A stretch of DNA of 64,000 nt from Candolleomyces eurysporus. Lineage: Eukaryota; Basidiomycota; Agaricomycetes; Agaricales; Psathyrellaceae. Position numbers and translations under genes: made by a program. Positions 34,608-47,907 of this stretch are shown here, in pieces. The notes beneath the pieces were generated by a model that was not told the origin of the DNA, did no database searches, and was given only the letters and a program-made list of their open reading frames with translations. Position 1 is the first letter of the stretch; every line of letters begins with the position of its first letter. Location of the stretch: positions 119,207-183,206 of the forward strand of contig JANBPK010001041.1 of NCBI GenBank assembly GCA_027579435.1, written 5' to 3'.

Positions 34608-36068
34608 ATGCCTTTGTCCTCCACTCTATTGGCAAGGGCCCTAAGGGCCCTTTACCTGAGTGACAAAGCACTTTTCGCTTTATTTCTCCGCACCTTTTAC
34701 CTTCCCCTGTATAGTCTTCTTCGCAGGACAGTGTTCTTGTTTGATCTTGTTGACGAGAAATGGCTGTTTGACAAATTGGTCTGTCAGTTTGTCCAGCCTC
34801 GTACTCATTTCAGGGGGTTGAACATTTGGTCGGCATTCAACAGCGTGTTGAAGTGCAAGTCCAGAAGCGACCGTTAGCTCTGACGCCGTTTTGTGATGTT
34901 CATCTCGGAGCCTACATGAACCAAGGAACCCAGGAGAAGGTACGTTTTTCCTTTACGCCTTTTAGTCAGGGAACCAATGCATGTCCATTGTCCAGGTTGT
35001 CGTCAAAGCTTTGCGATCAATATATCTGAATGGGAATCGACGATCGGTAATGAGAGTGAGTACATACTTGGCCACTCATACGAGGACCGTTCTAGCCTGA
35101 CACTTGCTCGCGTTCTACTGTGCCTCCTAGAAAATTGTTAGGGAGTGTTACGTGTGGTCCTTGCTTGGCCACAAGAACATTTGCCCGTTCCTGGGACTGG
35201 CAGAGCTTCCCAATTATGAGCTCCCTGTCATGGTCTCAGTCTTTGTTCCTCACAGATGCATGAACTACGTACGCAATCATCCTGAACGCAGACTATCTGT
35301 GGTGCGTGTCTCACGATGAGATCCATGTTTACTATCGCTCGACTAGTTGAAGAACTGAGATCTAGTCCCCTTCCAGGTCGTAGGGGCGGCGAGTGGAGTG
35401 GAATACCTTCACAGGAGTCGAATCATCCATGGGGATATAAAACCAGTAAGTGCTCTGAAGTTTTAACTTTTCGACGCAACAAACTGTGCCTATTATCACT
35501 CTAGGATAACATACTGGTCAACGACGAGGGACACGCTCAGATAATCGATTTTGGCTTGAGCAAGTTTGATTCGATGACCGGATTCACCAGTGAGCAGCAG
35601 GGTCAACGAAATCCTCGTTATTGTGCCCCCGAGCTACTCAGACAGGCATCGACAGAAGGGGTCATCAGACCGACATTTGAGTCTGATGTTTTCGGCTTCG
35701 GGCTGACCATGTTGCAAGTACGCAAATCTCTGTCATTCTATGGCTGTTTATTTGACGCGCCATAGATCCTGGACGGGAGAGGAGAGCATTCCAAGCCGTA
35801 TAACCAATTAAGCGTTGATTACAGTCTATGGGAAAAATTGACCGACGGGACATGCATAAGACCCCAGCTCGAAATGTACAAGAACGTACCAAGCAGCGCC
35901 CACAGCCTGCTTCAACGATGTTGGGAGGAATTCCCGGTCCATCGGCCAACTATGGTCTCTGTTGTTATTGAGCTATGTCAGCTCGGAGCAATGGAGAAGT
36001 TCACAAGACGAGAGAACCTGAATCGCTTTCCGCTCGTAGATGCTGTACAACGATTTTTACGGAAATGA
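34608..36068 (+). CDS. third protein kinase gene, TKL-like
   Basis: A predicted tyrosine-kinase-like Ser/Thr kinase. Firm exons are 34814-34939, 34996-35055, 35131-35301, 35377-35445, 35505-35717 and 35766-36068. A first exon 34608-34778 fits in phase, but its 35-nt intron is very short, so the start is tentative (about 370 aa). Motifs in order: FCDVHLGAY (glycine-loop region), VVVKALRS (lysine), ECYVWSLLGHKNICPFLG (helix C onward), IIHGDIKP with DNIL (catalytic loop), IIDFGLSKF (canonical DFG), CAPELL, DVFGFGLTMLQ, and a C-lobe with HRPTMVSVV. Exon sizes 69 and 213 nt over the catalytic core equal those of the other two kinases, so all three share ancestry. This copy has the most complete kinase signature. 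Confidence 0.8.
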
Positions 36069-37550
36069 TGTGGCCAACGCATGTTCGATGCAACATCTCT
36101 TCCAATCCCCGTGATAGTCGTTGCATCCTCCCAGACCGCCCGGGAAAGTACACAAATGAAAGATAGCAAAAGCTGGTTCATCAATTGCATGGAGATGCAC
36201 AGTCGTCAAATCGCAGTCCGAGAAAGGTTCTGGGCTTTCCCCCCGTTCGAAGCGGGTTTTTATCACGGCCTAAGACCAAGATGGTGTAACAAGACGGCAG
36301 CCGTTTGAGTTGTAAGGTCTCGAAAGGAGTTGGGTAAGCCAGGTCCTTCGGAGAATCCGGAATTTTGTCACACCTTGACGAGCAACCCCGATCTCCGCGA
36401 TGAAAAGCATGCTTTTTGACGTCGCGTCATTGTCATTGATGAGAGTTTGTTCCAGTGTGTATGACCTGACTCTGGAACCGTTATTTCGTATGAATTGAGC
36501 TCGTTTTCCGTCTGACTCGGATTCAAGGTAGTGTATATTTCCGATCCCACAAGGACACACTGGGCTGGGCTGCGAGATCGAGACCCCTCGCAGTATACGT
36601 GTCCTTGGTTGTCTTGCTCGTCTTATTCTATCGATTCAAAAGATTGAAGTATCTTGTCGCAGTGATCGTGCTATGTGGCCATATATCTCGTCAGCACCAT
36701 TTATTGGGGGCTCCAAGATCGAATTGGATTTAGACAACTCTGAGGTAATTTAAATGGCTAAGTATACTCTACCAGTGACACCCAGTAAACCATTCAATAC
36801 CCTGGGCTTTGACGACAGGATCGGTGATAAGACAAGATTCTCGCGTTGTGTTTGAATTGGACGATGACGAACCCAAAATGCCTTGCAGCATTGACGTTGA
36901 TAAAAAAATGGTGGGTTGCTTTCAAACCTGAGAGTTTCATGAGTTAGAAAGCACGGAGTTCGACGGGTGAGTGGCAATGCACGGAAGACGGTGGCTTGAT
37001 TCGAACCCACTTGATACGGCAGACGAGGACCACGCGGGAATCTTGCCTACTGTGGTTCCCATTGCGGACATAGAAATGAAGACGCCGAATCGAACCGGAA
37101 GGAAGCTGGAAAAGGTCTTTTCTCCAGGGCCCATGCTCTATAATCATGGCTCGAATGGGATAAGAGAGAGAGCGGGAAGCTGGAGAAACCAGGCCTCACA
37201 CTGACTTTTTGCCGGTGTGTATGTCTGTGGAGAAACGAAATGAGGGATACGAGCTTACTACTCGCACTGCTAGATGAGTATGGCATGATCTGTCTCGTGT
37301 TTAAACGTTTCTTGTCCATCCGTTCGGCGTTACCTCAAAGAAGGAAGTGTCTTCTCGTAGTTACAATGTAGGTACATTTTCCAGATCGTTGGTGTCGTAA
37401 TTTTAGCAGTCATCACGGAATAGATTCTGCGAGTGGGATCGAGATGGTCCGATGCAACGTCCGTATAAGTTATTGCCTAGATGCCAATGCATGTTTGTCG
37501 ATTGTTGAGTCCGTGTTAGTCGGTCCAAATCTGGGTACGATTCTCTTCCA
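36069..37550. other. gene-free stretch
   Basis: Between the kinase stop and the MFS transporter stop. No coding chain or RNA gene found. Confidence 0.5.
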
Positions 37551-39620
37551 TTAGATGATCTGGGTTCCTCGCTTCTTCGCGAGAATATGTCTGCTGACAA
37601 GTCCAAGAGCAGCGGCGATGATAAACGAGATCTAGAAAACGGTAACGATGAGTAAACGACGAGCGATTATCATGGAACTCGTAGCACATACCCCTGAAAA
37701 CAAGCTAGCATTCAGCCAAATATATTTCTTCGTCAGCAGAGCACCGCAAATCGGACTTGCTGTAACCAAGGTGTCGCTTCGTTAGCACGACCATCTATCG
37801 AGTGAGGTAGAAAGCGTCTCACCGAAAAGCGCAACAACCGACGCCACCGAGAAGAAAATCCCAAGCCTCGTCCCCGTCTCGCTCGTATCCTTAGACATCA
37901 GCCCAACATATGCAGGGCCCAACGAAACCACAGCCCCAGAGCAGAATCCCCAAAAGAGAGCGAAAAGAATAATGCCAGCAAGGTCCTTGACAGCCGGGAA
38001 GGTGAGTGATTACCCCCGCCGCGAATGTGAAGAAGACGATGAGGTTCGTGAGGCCAAGTTTGGGTGCCAAGGCGTTGGGGACCAAACGGCCAAGGAAGCT
38101 TGAGGCGTTGAGAATGGAAAGCTACATAAATCGCCCCTATTCAAATGATATCGCCATACACCGGTGAGAGAGAACGCACGATATAGAAAGCGACGCTACG
38201 TTGCACTCCACGACTTATCGCATAAAACTGGATGTAAAACACCGGGAAGAATAGGGCAAAGAAACTGAACACGCAGCTGGAAGATAAATCGTTCATCAGC
38301 ATGCTATTAAGCTGGGTGGGAAGCGTAACACAACGTACACAGCCAACGCCAATGTGTATTCAGGCTCTTTCAATATCCAATCTTCCACCGGGAAACGTTG
38401 AATGTTCTTTGGAGGGAGGCGAGTTCGCATCATGGCGAACGCAGCGAGGAGAAGGAAGATATTCAGCGCAGCACTAATACGAATCCCGTTGTGGAACCCA
38501 ACACGACCGTTGAAAAACTTGTTAAGCATGATTGGATGGAGCACGGCGCCTGTTTTACCGGGAAATGTTAAGCTTTGCGCGAAGGATAAAACGAGTGATT
38601 GAGACCGACCAAGCGCTGAGCCAGATGAAGCTAGCCCAAGGACTACTGCGCGCCGCCGCTGGAAGTGATGAGTAACGATACTCAAACCTGCAAGAGTGGA
38701 AATGATTTCAGTCGGCGGCTCCCTAGATATTCTGTTAACGTACTGGGAACATATAGTAGGCTCGACGCCGCGCCAAATGCAGCTCCGTTTGCTAGGAACA
38801 CCTACGACGAATATCAGACATGGCCCCGAGTGTCAATTCCACGTCCAAGGACACCTACCTGATAATATTTGCCAGCTTGCGTCAAGGAAAGTGCGAACAC
38901 TAGAAGTGAGATCAGCGGCCTGCCGGATGAGCAAGGTAACATGAATACTTACACGCTAGCGCATGAAGCAGAATGCTTGCAACGAAAAGATAACGGCTGC
39001 GAGAGAATCGTGGTTACGATGGAACTGATTTCTCTGGAAGTGGAAAGGTCGAGTTCACTTACAAGTATCCTTTGTCAAACAGTTTCCCTGAGATAACCCC
39101 TATGATAAAGTTCAGGAATAGCTGCATCCCGCCTATCCATCTTTGAAACGTCAGAAGATCAGGAGCCCAGCTTACTGCCCATCGAGCGTTCACTTACCCA
39201 ATCATATCGGGATTATAACCAGTGAGGTATATACGGACATAGTAGTCCTGGTATACACCAAATGCATTGATGTATCTGACCGCGAGGGGAAGTGAGTCAC
39301 GCGAACCCATCGAAGGCCAAAGCTAGGTACCCAAAGGTGCAGTACTGGACGAAAAAACTGTCTAGTTGTTAGTATATTCCCGCGAGACTTTGAAGTAGCT
39401 ACACGTACGCCCCAATGACCGTGGACCATGCCCAGAAACCTCCCTCCGGAAATATCGGTTCGCGAGGTTCCACAACGAAAATAGAACTCGCCACTCTCCC
39501 CTTCAGCTTCTTCAAATTGGTTTCATTGCTGGGCAGTAGGGTCGCGCTATCGAATTGCGTTCCATTCAGTATATCGATTGTCGTGAGGTTCTGATTCGTA
39601 GGTGTCGTCAAATAAGCCAT
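37551..39620 (-). CDS. MFS transporter, monocarboxylate-transporter (MCT) type, with one frame break
   Basis: A 12-helix plasma-membrane permease of the fungal MCT-like MFS group (relatives move monocarboxylates or riboflavin); the substrate is unknown. About 13 exons can be chained from MAYLTTPTNQNL to RHILAKKRGTQII. The family signature PEGGFWAWSTVIGA opens helix 1, followed by YQDYYVRIYLTGYNP, THHFQRRRAVVLGLASSGSA (loop 4-5), the RxxxVG-like loop, and ETGTRLGIFFSVASV late in the protein. At 38,002-38,009 the sequence GTGAGTGA is a tandem duplication of 4 bp; with one copy removed the frame runs through TFPAVKDLAGIILF, with both it is broken. The only splice alternative is a 28-nt intron, too short to be likely. 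So it is a recent pseudogene or carries a sequence error. Confidence 0.8.
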
Positions 39621-41039
39621 GGGTTTCGATTCTTCGATCTAGTGCGTAAGATAAGGGGAGAGTTGGTGAAGAGGAGTGGGTGAGATGGGGCATTTTATCT
39701 ACAAGCCAATCCGTAGATCGGGGCACGGCAGCAGCATCTTTGCATCGCACCCTCTCGCTACTTGCCCGACCCTGGCCATTGCCTGAATAAGACCTGAAAT
39801 CGATGTTTAACCGGACACCTGCTCTCCGAAATTCACGTTCCGAGCGGCGGTTCCATGGAAATACGTAGCCTTGCACATGGATATTCACAGCGTTGCGGAG
39901 ACCTAGACCATACGCCCCTGCTGGTAGGCATCGTTGAGGTTGCAGTAGCACAGCTAGAAAGCGCTATAATATCCGAAATTTACCATTTCGAGTTCTAATC
40001 AATCCTTTCGATGCCGCTAAAGACTCTGGTACGCGACGGATGATAAACTCGCCGAAGAGTCGCGAGGCTTCCTAGGTCGTCCGACAACCACGGTTCGAAT
40101 AATCGGGGGTGGATGCAATGGTGAAAGACGTCCCATGGTTGAATTAATGGCTGTGTAGAGCATGCGGTGTGTGTGCGAGGTAATCGAAAGCCAGGATATC
40201 CGCCGATTGTTGATTGTCTGGCAACACTGAGCTGAGAAGGTTCACCTAGTTGAAGAGCTGCGTGTCATCGACGTGATTGTGGGAACAAGGAATTTGTCGC
40301 GAGATGATGTTAGTAGAAGTTCCGGTGAATGCGCGAATGGTTGCTCGAAAATTGAACGACAGGTTGGTAGGGGTACGAAAAGCGGGGCCCGTTCCAGAAA
40401 ATCGTTCAGTGTTCCGAACATGGGCCCTGCATGGCCAATGCGGAGGCGTCACAGTCCATCGACAGACTTTTTTACACTCCTAAAAGTAGCCTCGGATGAA
40501 TAAAGAGATTGAACCTCAACGGTTTTTGCAGAGCGAAGGTTGGTGAGAGTTGAGGTCAAAGCGTACAAGCCGGTCTGTGGCGCAGTCCAAATTTGCGCCC
40601 AGCTGGCAACAGCCCTGAAGAATAACAAAAGCAGACAATGGCGCACCGCATTCGAGAGAGGTTGGCGCGCTAATTAAACCTGTACGGTTGCTGTTCACCA
40701 CATTCACGTCCTCGTCCTCAACAGGTACGTCTCACAGAATATCTACTTGCTGGAAACGAACTCAGTGCGCCAAAGTGCTCTGTTTACCCGTCTAGAACGA
40801 GGTCAGATCTCTTGAGGCAGCAGGGAGCGCTCAGGGTCGTGAGTCAATCAGCTTCTCTAAGTCCCTATGTGATTCAGCGTTCTAACGTAGATATCGTATT
40901 TGAACAGGAGCCCTGCAGGATTGCAAAGGATTATACAAGACTCAGCGTGGTGGAGCCGCTCACCGCAACCCCACGGCGGGACGGGCAATCCGCTTTCCCT
41001 CCCAACTTCTAGCGCGCTCAACGATTCACAGCTTTCAAG
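39621..41039. other. divergent intergenic region (MFS / TPR)
   Basis: A 1.4-kb region between divergently transcribed genes. No additional gene supported. Confidence 0.5.
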
Positions 41040-43887
41040 ATGCCCCCAAAGTACTCTCACGTGAAGAAACGCTCAGCAGCTGGCTTGCTAAAGCCAGGCG
41101 CCAGCACCCCAAACAATCTCATCCGGGAGACATACGACCCGAACAATCCTCATGGCCACCAACAGCTTTACCAACAGCACATCCAGCTGAACAACAACCA
41201 CTTCCCTATCCTCGGCATTCAACCCAATTCCATCTTACCCAAGATTGACAAGGAGCTGAGCCAGGCTATGGCAGCTGTAGCTCACCTGGAACGCGCGATC
41301 GCGAAGATTCTCCTCCTGCGATACGAGTATGACATTGCGCGACTGTACTCGACACGAGTTCACGTTATTTCGATCACCCAAATCCCGATCCTCGTCGCCA
41401 GACTCACAGAGCTGTGTGGCCCAGGCTGGATAGCGCATAATTCGGAGAACGAAGAAATCAAGGATTTCTTTAGAGCAATTATCGGGATGGATATGAGAGA
41501 GGCTGGAGAGAGGGTCGCGACGAAGAGTGTTCTTTGGAGTTATACAGCTCTACGACGATTCGTGAGTTTCCTTCTCTCTATCCACATACCCACCGCTCAC
41601 CAGCTCGCTAGGCACTAGCCCACAACGTCCCTATATGTGCTCACCGCGGCTTGCAGTCCTTACGCCTCTTGCCATTCTACCCTGATCTGAAAGCCCACCT
41701 CGACTCGCTGGAGGCCAAAGCTCCGTTCACCTTCGAGAAACCAGCGTTCTTTTCCGGTTTGGAACCTGGATACCGTGCCCTAGAAGAGGCCTGCGTCAAA
41801 CTGGGCATGGATTTGGGCATCGACATCGAGACCGGGAAGAAACACGACCTTACGATCCCCAGCTCCATATCCGTACACACAGCCGACGACGAAATCCTAC
41901 CCACGGAAGGCAGTTCCATGTCCACCACTACCACCCACGTATTGAGGACCCTGCCTCAGAGTAACGCCAACTCGAACGTTACTGCAGTATCGTATACCCT
42001 TACGCCTGCTGCTGAGCTGCGTTTGAAACTCCGGCTGGGATACACGCGCCTCGTGCAAACCCTTTGGAAAGTGGCTCGCGAATTCGACGCTAGGGGCTAC
42101 GGGGGTGTTCTTCGGGACAAGTTGACGATCAAGTGGTGTGAATGCGGTTGCTCCACGGAGCACCTGGGAGAGGTGTGTGAGAAGACGGTACGAGAGGAGG
42201 AGGAAGACAGGGAGGAACACGGAGAGGGTATTTGGGGTGGAGGCGATATCACAGTGGATGCGTATGGGCCTCTGAAGGTGGACGAATCGCTTCTCGATCC
42301 CAAGGCCAAAGGAAGTACCGCTGCCTTCGCCGCTCAGCATGCGAACTCCACCCTCCAGATTAAAGATGCCAATCCTCGGAGGGATGGTAAGAGAGATGGT
42401 TCGAGGAATCCGTCTTCGAAGAAGGGCAAAGCATCGGCAGCGTACCAAGATACTATGGATCAAGCAGATGATGACGATGACAAAGAGAAGAGGTACGCTC
42501 GACTGAAGGAAAAAGAGTGGGATGGCCGTGGTAGCGGCGTCTTTGCTTGGGAGACATTCAACGAAGAGGATATCTGGGAAGCCGATCTCGACTTCGGAAC
42601 TGGGAAAAATGGGCGAGGCAGGAGGTAAGTTTCCTTCTATCAGCACTTCTTATGTGCCTGTTTTGACGACAGCTTGTTTACTCTCTCAAGAAGGAAGAAG
42701 TCCGCGGACTCGACGACCGAAGACGAGCCCCCCTCTCCGCCGCCTATCGTGTTCACCCACAAGATTCCCAGAAGCGTCAAGAGAAAGAAGAAAGCCACTA
42801 GTAACAAGACCGCGAATGTCTATCTCGAGGATATGCCTCTTCCGTCACCCTATCACGAAGATCCTACGTCAAATGACGAGGAAGACGAGAATCCTTTCGA
42901 AGAAGAAGAGGCTCAGATGACGATTGGTGAGATGATGGAGTGGAGGTACATCAAGGCTGAGCAAGAGAAAGAGAAGGTATGGGCGTGTTATCCCACTGTA
43001 GATTCAATGTTCACGGACCCTACAGGGCAACTTGGCGTTCCGTGATGGCCACTACGTCGAAGCAGTCGACCACTATCGCAAAGCCCAAGAAATCGAGCCT
43101 GAGTTGCCCCACTATCAGCTTAATATGGCTGCTGCATACCTTAAGCTTAACAAGTGTGTTTTTCGCGCTCAATGTCGTGGGGTAGATGATTTATCTATTC
43201 TCTCTAGGTGGATGGAAGCCGAGCAAGCATGCACCCGGGCGCTATCCATGCATCGCAGTAGCAAAGGTCTCTTCCGAAGAGCGAAGGCAAGGCAAATGCT
43301 AGGCAAGGTCGATGATGCCATCCAAGGTTCGCCCCTGCCTCATCCAATCGTGATCCTCGTCGGATTTTACTGACCCTGCGCTCATCATTCCAACAGATTA
43401 CCGTGCCCTGATTCGTCTCCAACCCTACAACACCGAAGCTATGATCGAACTACTCTCGCTGTTACACCCACCTACGCCGAAACGACCTCCCGAGAGTGCT
43501 ATCACCCCGAACGATAACCCGTGGGATGTCAATCTGAAGCCAGAAACGGACACGGAGTTTTCTGCGTTGTACGAGAAGTTGGGTATGACGAAGCCGAAGA
43601 GGCTGAAGCCTGTTCCATTCCAGAGGACACCGGCAGACAGTCTTGGAATTCAGATCGTCGCGATCGATCCTCGCACTGAGAGTGCCGATGGGACCTTGAA
43701 TGGCGGGGTAGAGGAAGGTAGTGCGAACGGAGACGTGAAGGGCAAGTTGAAGTCGGGGAAGCTTAGGGGGAAGGAGAAGAAGGAGGAACCGGGGAGGTCT
43801 GGAATTATGAGGAGCATTGCGGCGGAGTATGGGATCTCGTACTTTGCTTGGGATAGGTATGCACTCCGACTTTCTGAGGATGCTTGA
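41040..43887 (+). CDS. TPR-repeat protein of unknown role (about 837 aa)
   Basis: Six exons fit: 41040-41561, 41657-42624, 42691-42976, 43026-43153, 43208-43326 and 43397-43887. The N-terminal half has a helical region (ERAIAKILLLRYEYDIARLY) and a C-E-C-G-C-S cluster. A basic-acidic linker (KRKKKATSNK, then NDEEDENPFEEEE) leads to a TPR block: GNLAFRDGHYVEAVDHYRKA, then LPHYQLNMAAAYLKL, then EAEQACTRALSMHRSSKGLF, and the RAKARQMLGKVDDAIQDYRAL repeat. The C-terminal part is charged. TPR domains bind peptide tails such as the EEVD of HSP90/HSP70, so a co-chaperone-like scaffold is possible but unproven. A broken fragment of its exon 1 lies at 11.4 kb. Confidence 0.85.
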
Positions 43888-44470
43888 GCGTGTTAGGAAT
43901 GTCGGACCTTTTTCGAATTTGTCTGATGATGGACACCTTATCTACTGCCCGGGTCAGGGCTTTCCGTTGTGGTTGTGTAGTTCTAGGAGTCTGTCAGTGT
44001 TGGTGGTTTTAAATGTATGAGAATGCTTTATCTTTGCGAATGCTTGAATTGAGGGATAGTATGGCCTTATCGTGAGAAAGACAGATGACCTTCGACCTGT
44101 TCGTTTTGTTCTTATCACTCCAATACACTTTCCGCCCCGACGTTCTCCATCTTCGAATTACCATAGCTGGGACTCAAAAGGAGTCACGCGGGGCGGAAGG
44201 ATGTCAAGAAACAGGGCCATATCAATTCCCCCGTGGCGAGGCCGACAGCGGCATCCTTATTCGACTGCTCCTTTCTCATTCTATCGCCTCTTCTTATCGG
44301 TATGGATAGAATATAGTGACGCTAACCGTCTTGAAATGCCCAAATTCTCCGCATTACCGATCTGCTGGGTTGTCTGAGCCGTATAAAGTCGCTGGACGGG
44401 CACGAAGAATCACCTTGGCTTCCACCAGTGAATCATTCGTTCCTAGCCAGGCTGGTTCCCACTTTTGGCG
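43888..44470. other. intergenic stretch
   Basis: 3' flank of the TPR gene and promoter of the formamidase gene; nothing else seen. Confidence 0.5.
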
Positions 44471-47023
44471 ATGGCCAGCACCGCAGCGAACTCCAACCCA
44501 GTCCCTACTCTCGTCTCAGTAATGATTGTCGTTGTTTATGCTGAAGACACATACTGACCGTCTCTATTGCTAGGTTGATCCTTTCGTGTAAGTTTAGCTG
44601 TAGCTGTCGCGTTTGTTTCTGTCTGACTGGCTAAACGAAGACCTGCGAACGAGCAAAAGGTGCGTTTTCGAAGATCAGACGAGTATTGGACCTGCAGAAA
44701 TCTCAGGTTTTACCAATAGGGCCTTCACAATCGTTGGCAGTAAGTCTACGGTGGCCTCATCTCCCAATTAGTGCTCAAACTATTGCACTGTGAAGCCCCG
44801 ACATTCCTCCGTTTGCGACTGTAAAGCCTGGAGAGGTATTCAAGATTGAATGTCACGGTAGAGGCTGCTTCTCCTTCAAACATCTTGGTTGTCATTGCTG
44901 ATCACCACCAATTCTAGATTGGACTGGAGGTCAGATTGGGAACAATGATAGTGCGTTGATCTACTTCCACAGCTCGGACTCCCAAACTGATAAAACCGAC
45001 CTATAGCTAGTGACGACGTCCGAGACGTTGACTTGACGGTTGTGCACAACCTCTCGGGACCCATCGCTGTTGAGGGTGCAGAACCAGGAGATTGTCTGGT
45101 AGTGGATATCCTTGACGGTGGGCGCATACCTTGGCTCATGCTTGAGGCTACTGAAGGTTTTTTGCAACCCTTTATAGTGCAACCCTTCGATAAGATGCCA
45201 TGGGGATTCACTGTGAGTCTCGGACGTCTAGTGTATCCTAGATCACCTTCAACCTTACAATTTTCTAGGGCATCTTCGAATTGGAGAACGGAGGAGGCTT
45301 GTTCGGTGAGGAATCCTTCCTTCAAGTTCGCTTGCATTCTTGACGAGTGTTAATGGACTATATACTACCGTCAGCCCGCGAGTTCAAGAGCCGAGCAGCC
45401 AAGGCAATCTGGGACTTCGAAGGTACGCTGCAATCCCTTGTCGGGCCAAAAGCAAATCGAATCTAGATTGGCAGGTATCTATGCCAGCTCTCGCCACATC
45501 CCTGGTGTCCGCTTCGCTGGGATTCCACACCCAGGGTTGATTGGCACGGCTCCATCACCTGAGCTCCTGGCTACTTGGAACAGGCGCGAGACGGGTTTGA
45601 TCGCGGAACTAGGTCCCGAATCAGTGCCTCCTGTGGCATACGCTCCGCAACCCAAAGGTGCCTACGTCGGCCAGGATCTTGACGACAATATTAAAGAGAA
45701 GATTCATCGGGAGGGCGCAAGGACCATTCCTGGACGCGAGCATGGAGGGAACTGTGACGTATGTTCCGATTGTTTCCCCTTTTCAGCATAAGGTTAATCG
45801 GCGTTCCTGTAGATCAAGAACTTATCTCGGTGAGATCTTCTCCCTATTTTCCCGTGCAATAAAGTCCCCTAACGAAGAGCTCAGCGGCTCTCGTTGCTAC
45901 TTCCCCGTATTTGTGAAGGGGGCCAACTTGTCTGTCGGTGATCTTCACTTCTCGCAAGGCGATGTGAGTCCGAACTACCCCAATGTTCGCTACAGCGAAA
46001 CTAACTCCAGGATCCAACTTATCTAGGGAGAGGTATGGTTTGAGCAGTCCTTCACGTCACTGGGGTATCTGACTCCGTGGTCTCTTGGCTTAGATGTCAT
46101 TCTGCGGTGCTATTGAAATGGTATGCCCATTTGCCCCTGATTATCGGCTTCCCTGTTTGACGCCGTTTATAGGCAGGAATCATCACCTTCAAGACGAGTA
46201 TTATCAAAGATGGTGTGGAGAAGTTTGCCTTGAAGCAGCCGATCTTTTTGGTACGGCCAATCCCCAGGACGCGCTTGGCTGTCGACTGACTCCTCGAATC
46301 CTCAGCCTTCTCCGATCGACCCCATGTACTCGCAGAAGGCAAGTTACGACTATAGCAATAGAAATTTACTGTACGATGCTAACGATCTTCTCGCTTAGCT
46401 CGTTTTTGAGGGTCTGAGCGTTGATATCCGTAAATCTCTTCCGTTCCCACTTATTACGTCGTCATATTGACTGAAGTCTGCATTGCTAGACGGCGATGGC
46501 AAGCAGTATAATATGGATACGTAAGTATAGTGTCTAGTCCACCAGACCAACGCACCGTACTCCATCAGCTGAACTATTCACTTAGGACTGTGGCCTACAA
46601 GCAAGCTGCCCTGAACGCAATCGCCTACTTGCAGAAGCTAGGCTACAGTGCGTATTCTTTCTCCTCGTCCCTGACAGCTGCTCATATCCACTCGCAACGA
46701 TTTGTTTATAGCTCGGGAGCAGGCTTGTGAGTAGCCGCAGCTCGCTTGTGAGGGGACCTCTGACGACTGACGCCCATCGTTCAAGACTTGTTGTTGTCTG
46801 CTGCACCGATTGAAAGTCATGTCGGTGCTATCGTTGATTCACCGAACGCGTGTGTGACGTTGGCGATCCCAACTGGAATTTTTGAGCAGGTGAGGTCTCA
46901 GCGATAAGTGATGCCTACTTGACGCCGATGACGACTGGTCTTTAGGATATTCTACCGAAACCGGAAGGCTTGGAGAGGACGGATTATGGACAATGCGCCG
47001 TTCGCAGCGATGGAGTGGTATAG
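44471..47023 (+). CDS. formamidase / acetamidase (FmdA_AmdA family)
   Basis: This enzyme hydrolyses formamide to formate and ammonia (nitrogen catabolism, also detoxifying formamide from cyanide hydration). The spliced product (about 412 aa, normal family length) contains LHNRWHPDIPPFATVKPGE, CHDWTGGQIGNNDTSDDVRD, HNLSGPIAVEGAEPGDCLVV, FDKMPWGFTGIF, HIPGVRFAGIPHPGLIG, REHGGNCD, YFPVFVKGANLSVGDLHFSQ, FCGAIEMAGIITFK and APIESHVGAIVD, all family hallmarks. I count 23 exons in 2.55 kb, some minute: 44574-44587 (14 nt), 44641-44659 (19), 44720-44739 (20), 45813-45829 (17), 46027-46032 (6, codons for Gly-Glu) and a 15-nt exon near 46.72 kb. The intron after 46,338 begins with GC, a GC-AG intron. 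Confidence 0.93.
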
Positions 47024-47907
47024 TAGATCGAAATACTGTTCTGAACCTGACAGGCATGTGCGAATACAAACCGCGAATGCAAATCAAAAGTCATTGATAC
47101 AAGCAAACGAAATCAACAGGTCGGCGTAAAGCGAAACAAAAAACCGAAGAACAAGAGAACAGAGAATATGAAGAACAGAGGAATGTCAACTCCGAGGTTA
47201 ATACCAACTCGATACTGTTTTCTTTTTCTAGACAGACATCTCCGGATCCAACAAACAAATGAAAAGCTGACTCCCGCTACAAGTAAATGATCCAGGACGA
47301 TCCTGAACGGAAAGAACGAAGTAGCCCTAGTCAAACAATATGATAGAAAAAACAAACCCACACAGCAGTCTGATAGTATAAGGAAGGTGCCTCGGCCGAG
47401 CACTCAGCTGTCCCAAACTTCTTTGTACGGATTTTGGGACAGCTTGAGGCTCGCCTCGGCCTGGCTGTGACATGGAGCCGACGCGGCTGGCGGACCAGCA
47501 GGTTTCGAAGTCCGACTTGAAGTAAGCGCCGAGCGATGGAAGTTGACGCTCTGGCCATTCCAACATTATGCACGACTGTCCGCACAGCGCCTTCTCGTCG
47601 GTGCTGGTGCACTGTAAAAGATGTGTCACCGGTGAGACTGATAGATATCGGCTCGGAGAAAAATTCCTACGGCCGATGTGCTCCGAGTCGTTCCTAGCGA
47701 TGACATTGTGTAGCGAATCGAAATTTGAATCTTTTTCTTACGGTATAGGCATATCCGGATGCAACGAGCCACAAGTCACGCAAACTGAATACGTAATGCT
47801 GCTATCTACATAAACTGGAGGGCACGGGGCAGTCGGGCAAGATCGAGAAGCAAAAGGAGGAGAGAACGGACGATATTGAAGTACAAGGGAACGTGCCAAC
47901 TCGTGGA
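47024..47907. other. gene-free stretch
   Basis: Minus-strand frames over 47,330-47,630 are open but have no recognisable family or start context. Confidence 0.45.

Noticed and set aside
36990..37030. GATTCGAACCC motif suggesting a tRNA
   Set aside because: The T-stem does not pair and no cloverleaf forms on either strand.
38003..38030. A 28-nt intron in the MFS gene
   Set aside because: Well below the 45-70 nt introns typical here. A 4-bp tandem duplication explains the frame shift more simply.
41040..47023. Metabolic gene cluster linking P450s, MFS transporter and formamidase
   Set aside because: No backbone enzyme (polyketide synthase, peptide synthetase, terpene synthase) is present in the window, and the formamidase is a general nitrogen-metabolism enzyme. 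Proximity alone is not evidence.
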